This document shows, one piece after another, positions 58,200 to 64,000 of a DNA stretch of 64,000 nucleotides (position 1 is the stretch's first letter; every line of letters starts with the position of its first letter). The notes under the pieces were generated by a model, which did no database searches, was not told the DNA's origin, and was given only the letters and a program-made list of their open reading frames with translations. A program made the position numbers and the translations under genes. Source of the DNA: Flaccisagitta enflata. Taxonomy: Eukaryota > Chaetognatha > Sagittoidea > Aphragmophora. The stretch is from positions 98,952,001 to 99,016,000 of the forward strand of contig OZ231126.1 of NCBI GenBank assembly GCA_965153355.1. The letters are read 5' to 3'.

Positions 58200-58293
58200 T
58201 AAAACAAAACAAAACAAAACAAAACAAAACAAAACAAAACAAAACAAAACAAAACAAAACAAAACAAAACAAAACAAAACAAAACAAAACAAA
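58200..58293. repeat. (AAAAC)n microsatellite
   Basis: About 18 pure pentamers. Confidence 0.95.
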
Positions 58294-58797
58294 GACAGAT
58301 CAAATTCAAAGGATCAAAAGATCAAATGAGAACCGACTCATAAATCTCGCCATTGTTTTTCTCGAACATCTTTTTTGGTCACACACTCGCAAATGAACCA
58401 ATATGAATGCTATGAATATCAAATCGAATCCTACTGCAATTGACCTAAATCTTGATCATTCTCTTCCTTTTTTGCACGCGACTATATACCCAACTGTGTC
58501 GGTCCGTTAGTCCATAAGTTGGTCGGTCGGTTGCACATTTGCTTTTTCAGCGTCTACACAATTTAATTCAACTGCCCCTCCCAATATGCCCAAATGAACG
58601 AAACCCAAATGAACGAAAGCAGTTGTCAGTGTGTCTGTCTCTCTGTCGATCTTTCGGTCGGTCGGTCGGTCGGTGGCGCTTTCGCCAGATTATGGAATTA
58701 TTTGGCCCTATCAAATTTGGCCCTATCAAAGTTGAACCACGAAATGCGGAAAAAAAGCGCATCAATATTGTTTGGTCTTCCTCGCGATTTGGTTAAA

Positions 58798-58935
58798 ACA
58801 AGGGTGGATACATGGCACTACAGGCGCGGACGGTTGGGCGGGAGCAGCAATGCAAAAACCGATCGCTATTCACCGATTGTGACGGATAAACGGAGGGACC
58901 GACAGAACGACGGACCGACGCGGCAAGGAACCTCA
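58798..58935 (+). mobile_element. hairpin-ended element copy, hairpin lost
   Basis: 'aacaagggtggatacatggc', 'gcgcggacggttgggcgggagcagcaatgc', 'gattgtgacgg', 'gaccgacagaacgacggaccgacgcggcaagg'. A minus-strand fragment lies just upstream at about 58475-58535. Confidence 0.6.
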
Positions 58936-59119
58936 TCGTTGCTATGACAACAAAAAACAATCGCAAAAATCAGCAGCAACAATTCAGCCCGACGCATTCG
59001 CCCAGAGCTATATCGGGGCCAACTCATTTTGATGTGTGCTGCATATATCTTTTGTATGTTTTGATGCAATGTTGTCAGTCATATATGATAAGGAAGTGTG
59101 TCCTTCCATCCCGCAGTTA

Positions 59120-59282
59120 GATTTGCTAACAGCAACAACAACAACAACAACAGCAACAACAGCAGCAGCAACAACAATAACAACAACAACAGCAACATTA
59201 ACGACGTGAAACGCGCGACAACGACAGCAGCAGCAAAAGGCAAACAACAGCAACAACAGCAGCGTAGCAACATGTAACCAGC

Positions 59283-59313
<31 letters not shown>

Positions 59314-59362
59314 GCAACAACAAAAACAACAGCAAAACAGCAACATAACAACAACAACAACA
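59120..59362. repeat. (CAA/CAG)n tract
   Basis: CAA and CAGCAA trinucleotides. Frames in all registers are homopolymer artefacts. Confidence 0.9.
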
Positions 59363-59414
59363 TGAAATTTCATTGTCCTGCGATTTTGATCAAAGCATTC
59401 CATCACACTACAGT

Positions 59415-59521
<107 letters not shown>

Positions 59522-59964
59522 ACTTCTTCTTTCCTGCTAAAAAAATTTTCTTCCAAAGTTATGTGAGCCGGGGCTCATGAGCTCGTGCTGTGAAGGAAAT
59601 GGAGAATAAATCAGAAAATTAACGCTCCTTCCCTGAGCTATCGGAAAGAAAGTATTAGGTCTTAAATAGTAATTAGTAGATAGCTGAATATGGGCAACAA
59701 TATCATGAATTCCAAATGAATCTTACGATTCAATCAAACGGAATTATTCGAGCTTGGCATACATAACTAATCGTTTGCTTGGCATACATAACATATCGTT
59801 TGCTCAAAAAGTGCATACCGTGTGGGAAAGGAGGACAAAAAAAAACAAACAAACAAAAAAACAAAACAAAAAACAAAAACAAAAACAAACAAAAAAACAT
59901 CACGATATGTCTACTAGAAACATATCTCGGCTAGATGGGGTGGGAAATGTAGAACCTAAAACAC

Positions 59965-60040
59965 CCTAGTCATAACCTAATCCCTAAGACCCTAATCCTA
60001 TACCAAACCTAAAAACTAACCCTATCCCTAACCCTAACTT
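59965..60040. repeat. interstitial telomere-like repeat
   Basis: Degenerate CCCTAA hexamers (aatccctaagaccctaatcc, ccctatccctaaccctaact). Short and interrupted, so internal and not a chromosome end. Confidence 0.5.
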
Positions 60041-60199
60041 GTTTTCCGCTTTCAAGTGGTCGACCGCTAAAAAATATTAAACGAAGGCATATGACTTGAC
60101 CGACTACAAGACCGCGTGGCTGACGGACAGGCATGACCTTACTGTTTGTTCTCTTATGATTTAGCGAGATTTTAAGAAATAAACGGTAGAAAAAAACTA

Positions 60200-60418
60200 G
60201 CCCAAGACAGGGCAAAAGTCGCGGAAGGTTGGGCAGGGGCAGTAATACAGTTCTACAGAACTACAGTACGCGTACAACAGTATATCACTCTTACATGCCT
60301 TACTATAGATGACCTATCACAGTTTTAAAAAAGACAAAAAAATGTTGAGGATGGAAGGATGGACGGGCGGACCAATTGACACAGCAAGGTGTGCAGTCGC
60401 GTGTTCTCGACGAAAAAG
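60200..60418 (+). mobile_element. hairpin-ended element copy, diverged
   Basis: 'agacagggc', 'gtcgcggaaggttgggcaggggcagtaatac', 'gacgggcggaccaattgacacagcaaggtgtgcag', and a partly paired terminal palindrome (AGTCGCGTGTTCTCGACG) then AAAAA. Confidence 0.6.
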
Positions 60419-60419
60419 A

Positions 60420-61690
60420 TAAATATTTCTCCATTCCAGAGTTATAAATGTTTCACAACATTTTTGCGCTTGAAAATTTCAAATTTCACAAAAAAATTTC
60501 TGGTCTTTTTTGCGTTATTTTTGTTGGCGTTTTGGCGCGCCATAATTCGCATTCCTCTTCACGAGACTAGACGCAGACCCGAAGAAAAATCACCATCAAA
60601 TATCATGGATGGTATCATTTTAAGATGAACACCAGGAAAGGGGGGGGGGAGTGGAAGGGGAGAAGAGAGATAGTAATCAGGTGATGAAATTGAGAAAAAT
60701 AAATCCTTTATAGAAAAAACAATATTGTATCTAAGAAGCAACGGTGTAAAGGGAGTGCAACTCAGGTGTCTAGTCTAGTCTAGTGTTAATTGTTACAGAT
60801 TGATCATTCCTGGGTTTATATTCTTTACACTTAAAAATAATGTTAGAAATGTATGTCTGTCCGCCTACTGGGTATGTGTGCTTTTGTTTCCTTTGCGTGC
60901 TTTGGCTTTCCTCTTTTCTTATTATTCAATGCCGGTGTCTGTTTGTTTCTCATATTTTTATAATAGAGCTAGATAGGTAACCATATGGTTGCTGTATATT
61001 TTGTGCCATTTGTTTTATTACGTAAACAAACATACGTATCGTCTTCGTGTCATCAATTTTAGTTGATTATTTTTATTTATTACGGCATTGCTTCCTAAAG
61101 TGATTGATTGGAGTTTTTATTGATTGATTGGATGTGCTTACAAATTCACTAATTTCAATAATCTCATCTTTTTATTGCAGATAAACTGAACGGACAATTA
61201 ACGTTAGTTTGACTCGAAAGAATGTGAGTTGAAACCAACAAAAGTGAACCTAAAAGCAAGTTTTATAAACGCGTTTTCGTTTTAGTAATGTTGTTTTTAT
61301 CTTGTATTCCGGTCTGTTATTCTTGTTTTTGCGTTTTTGCATTTTATGTGATTTTAGTGTGGTTTCATCACGTTTTGCGATCTGGCTTACTATGGGGATG
61401 ATATGGATAGATTTAATGGGATGAGCGGGAGCAGGGCAGGTATCAGGTGGCATGGGCTCTGTGAAGATGAACATGTTGTCATGTGCTTTCATTTCTGTCA
61501 TGTTGCGTCTGTCTCGTTCATGTGTATTATCTGGTTGCTACAGTCTGCTTATCCCACTTTCCTTTTATTTGTCCTATATTCAGTTGTTGAAATTTTTTAT
61601 GGAATAATCGAGACGATCGCCTTCCTATTTTCCAATCGGTCAACTTTCTTTCTTTATAAGTCGTCAGTCAGATAGACGCTCATAGACAGT
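60420..61690. other. non-coding stretch
   Basis: AT-rich with small direct repeats (tctagtctagtctag, 60771-60785). Frames of 90 and 83 codons at 61250-61675 have no recognised domain. Confidence 0.4.
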
Positions 61691-62279
61691 GCCAGTTAGG
61701 CTCGTGTGGCGTAATTTATATTTCAACAATTTTAAAAAAGCATTTCGACTCTTTACATCTTCGGCCTCCAGCAGAAAATTGGACAATAAGCGACCGGCAG
61801 CGGCGTATGACGACACGTCTCGGCGCTGGCGGCGTCATCTGTTAATATCTCACGCCGGTTTGAATCGGTATCGGTCGAATCGTTGCGTGCGAGGGCGGTA
61901 TCTGTGGAAGATGGAAGGATGCACCGGCGCCACCGGCGCCGTTGCCGGCGCGCGAGGGCGAATGATTTCGACCGGCGCGTGAATCAGATGGCGCTTCGAT
62001 ATGACGTGGGATATGGTCTACGACTATATCATCGCTTAACAAATGGCGCTCCGACTCGTGCCCGGCCCTCTTGATACAGCGTCCCTCTCGTCGAATCGGG
62101 TAGCGAAATGGAACTCAAATGCGTTTCTTCCGATAAATGAAAACTATCCAGAGGGTTTTCATTAGCATACACGACATACGTGAGCACTTAATGCACAACT
62201 GACATTAGGAATGGTAAAGGCCAGTCAATGAGTCTCATGGAACAGTCTCCCAGCTGACACTCATACCGCCCGTGACAAT

Positions 62280-64000
62280 ATGACTGGCGCTCCAACTCCA
62301 AGGATGCGAACGTCTTCGCCAAACCCCGACGGATCCGAGTATCTGCCCCATCCGGTCCCTCGACACGGTGCACAATCTCCAACTGGCGGCCAGTTCTTGA
62401 ATCTGCCGCCGATTCAAAGAGGAGATGCCGTCAATCAGTGGGTTTCAGACTTGGTGTCGGAAATCGAACCTGCGCGTGCGTCTCCGATGGAACAGGCAGA
62501 CGACATGCTTGCGGATCACTAAGACGCAGACGCTGATATAAAAGGTCGTGGGATCATCAGCGGATTGGCGCCGCAGGAAAGAGCGAGGCAACGCTTCATC
62601 AACAGGAGTGCGGAGAGAGACCGATGGGGTAGGCAGCTGGAGGAAGAAATGCAACAAGGCCGTCGGCTGATAACTGATGTGCAGCAGCAGCAGCGTGAGG
62701 AGGAGCAGCGACAGCGGCAGGAACAACAGCGGCAGCATCGGTTGCAGATGCAGCAGCAGCAGCTCCAGCAGCAACGTCAACACCACCAACCACGGGAGCA
62801 GCAGTAAACGACGGTTCAGCGGCAACAGCAAAAGCTGTTGCAGCAGCAACGGTTGCAACAACTTCAATTTCTCGTCATTTCCAGACCATCAGCAGCGTCG
62901 ATCCTGCGGCGGCGTACTGATCTGTGGTTCAACAACAGCAACAACACGATCAACAGCGGCAACCAACGGCAGCAGCAACAAGAGCTGCAGCAACATCCTT
63001 GATCAATGCCTTGCAAGAACAACAACAACAATGGCAAAATACCTGAAAGAACATATGCAACAGCAACTGCAACCTTAACAGCAACCTTCCGCCCAGCGAT
63101 TCAGCGGTAGTGATGAATCCTCAGCGATCAGAAATAACCATCCTGCCAAACATGGATGTCGGTGAAGAAACAGAAGAGAGACAATAACGCCTTGCAGAAC
63201 AGGTCTGCATGATGGCTGGTGAAGGTGGTGGTGCAGCAGCTTGGCTCAGGCGCCCATGGCGGTGCCGGTGGGATTCAACAGCTGACTCATCACAGGAATA
63301 AGGTGTACGATAGAATGTGCTCAGCCAACAGCTGAAAGCGGCGAGATGAAGATAGAAGAGCAGTGTTCAACAATGCGGCAGAGATCTGCTTAGCACTGGA
63401 ATAGCCACGAACTGACGGCGGCATTGGTGGGCACAGAGCAGCGGGATGTGAAGCAGACAACTGTCTGGGCTGGACAAGCAGCAGCACCGCAGCATCCATG
63501 AGACCGTCGATCTATCTTCAAAAAATTCAGTCCAGGGCTTTTAATTGTTTGCAACAGCGTCATGCAGCCAGTGCGGCTTCGATCAGTCAAACGGCTGATG
63601 CAGCAGCGGCGGCAGTTGGGGTAGCAGCGGCAGCAAGGACAGCGACAGCATCAACTGCAGCAACAGAATGAGCAGCAACAGCATCCTGACCAGCAACGGC
63701 AGCTAGAACATCAACAGTGGCAGCAGCAACGGTTTCAACAACAGCAACAGCATCATTATCAGCATCATCAACCCCTAGCAGCAACGATTCTCCCTACTGG
63801 ACCGGAGGTGATCTTCGAGAAGCAGACTGGTTCTACTAGAAGGAGACTGAACTTCCCCGATCAAGAGGAAAAGGTCTTCAACACAGCCGGGCGGGTGGGT
63901 GAATGGAAAGATCTTTAGGAGGCAGAGCAGGAAGGGCCGCTGACGTGGTGGCACAACAGCTGCCAGGGATAGAGAAGAAAGAGTCGCTCCTAAGAAGACA
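62280..64000 (+). pseudogene. decayed glutamine-rich, gag-like reading frame, runs off the window
   Basis: From ATG 62280 the frame gives 80 residues (start MTGAPTPRMRTSSPNPDG), TAA at 62520, then continues in the same frame through a Gln/Arg-rich coiled region to TAA at 62805. Later, from about 63346 to the end, another frame is open except for TAG 63391, TGA 63499, TAG 63622, TAG 63916 and TAG 63970, and includes VIFEKQTGSTRRRLNFPDQE and GPLTWWHNS. GC content and CAG density are unlike the rest of the window. I infer a retrotransposon capsid-like ORF from the Gln-rich linker and the WW near the end, but no zinc knuckle, protease or polymerase is visible before the window ends. A dead cellular poly-Q gene is the alternative. 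Confidence 0.4.

Noticed and set aside
59120-59362. Poly-Gln coding exon
   Set aside because: CAA/CAG run open in several frames with no flanking coding sequence or splice signals.
62280-64000. Alternative genetic code (UAA/UAG read as Gln)
   Set aside because: The ShKT exons end with TAA exactly after the domain. The Q-rich region also has TGA and frameshifts, so decay of a retroelement is simpler.

Overview
This window is repeat-dominated, non-coding eukaryotic DNA, almost certainly from an invertebrate animal. It has no bacterial-type gene packing. The only convincing coding sequence is two small GT-AG-bounded exons: an EGF-like exon joined in phase to a six-cysteine ShKT-type last exon, a pairing common in secreted animal proteins. 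Everything else is tandem repeats, foldback transposons, a segmental duplication and decayed retroelement or transposase debris. I cannot name the species; a cnidarian or another marine invertebrate is only a guess.

Layout. 1-4.6 kb: AT-rich sequence with small direct and inverted repeats, one foldback element with TA target duplication, and a trace of a Tc1/mariner-like transposase tail. 4.63-8.61 kb: a tandem array of a nearly invariant 809-bp unit (4.9 copies), bounded by short inverted termini and a 5-bp target duplication. 8.63-10.0 kb: a large palindromic element. 11.1-13.6 kb: two minisatellites (15-bp and about 30-bp units, the latter in an 89-bp higher-order repeat) enclosed by 14-bp inverted repeats. 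13.8-25.1 kb: long (CT)n tracts, several with the same mobile flank, other minisatellites, and a TA-flanked foldback MITE (another at 37.0 kb).

Segmental duplication. Copy A (about 25.35-33.80 kb) and copy B (about 39.02-50.90 kb) are closely similar and each carries the EGF-like and ShKT exons. B has been reshaped by a 2.6-kb foldback insertion, an inversion of about 0.34 kb (now 0.39 kb) between two TA-flanked MITEs, and a 769-bp hAT-type element with a perfect 8-bp duplication. A preserves the uninterrupted state at the MITE and hAT sites.

50.9-62 kb: inverted and direct duplications, a 1-kb (CATATCATATAT)n satellite, 20-21-bp minisatellites, and long CT, CA, CAA and AAAAC tracts. 62.28-64.0 kb: a glutamine-rich, gag-like but decayed reading frame that runs off the window.

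Most unusual signal. About 25-30 copies of a short dispersed element recur on both strands. Each intact copy starts near AACAAGGCC, has a (GACC/GACGG)n tract, and ends in an 18-19 nt palindrome followed by a run of A. The stem sequence differs among copies but pairing is kept by compensatory changes. This is the best candidate for an undescribed structured mobile-element family here.
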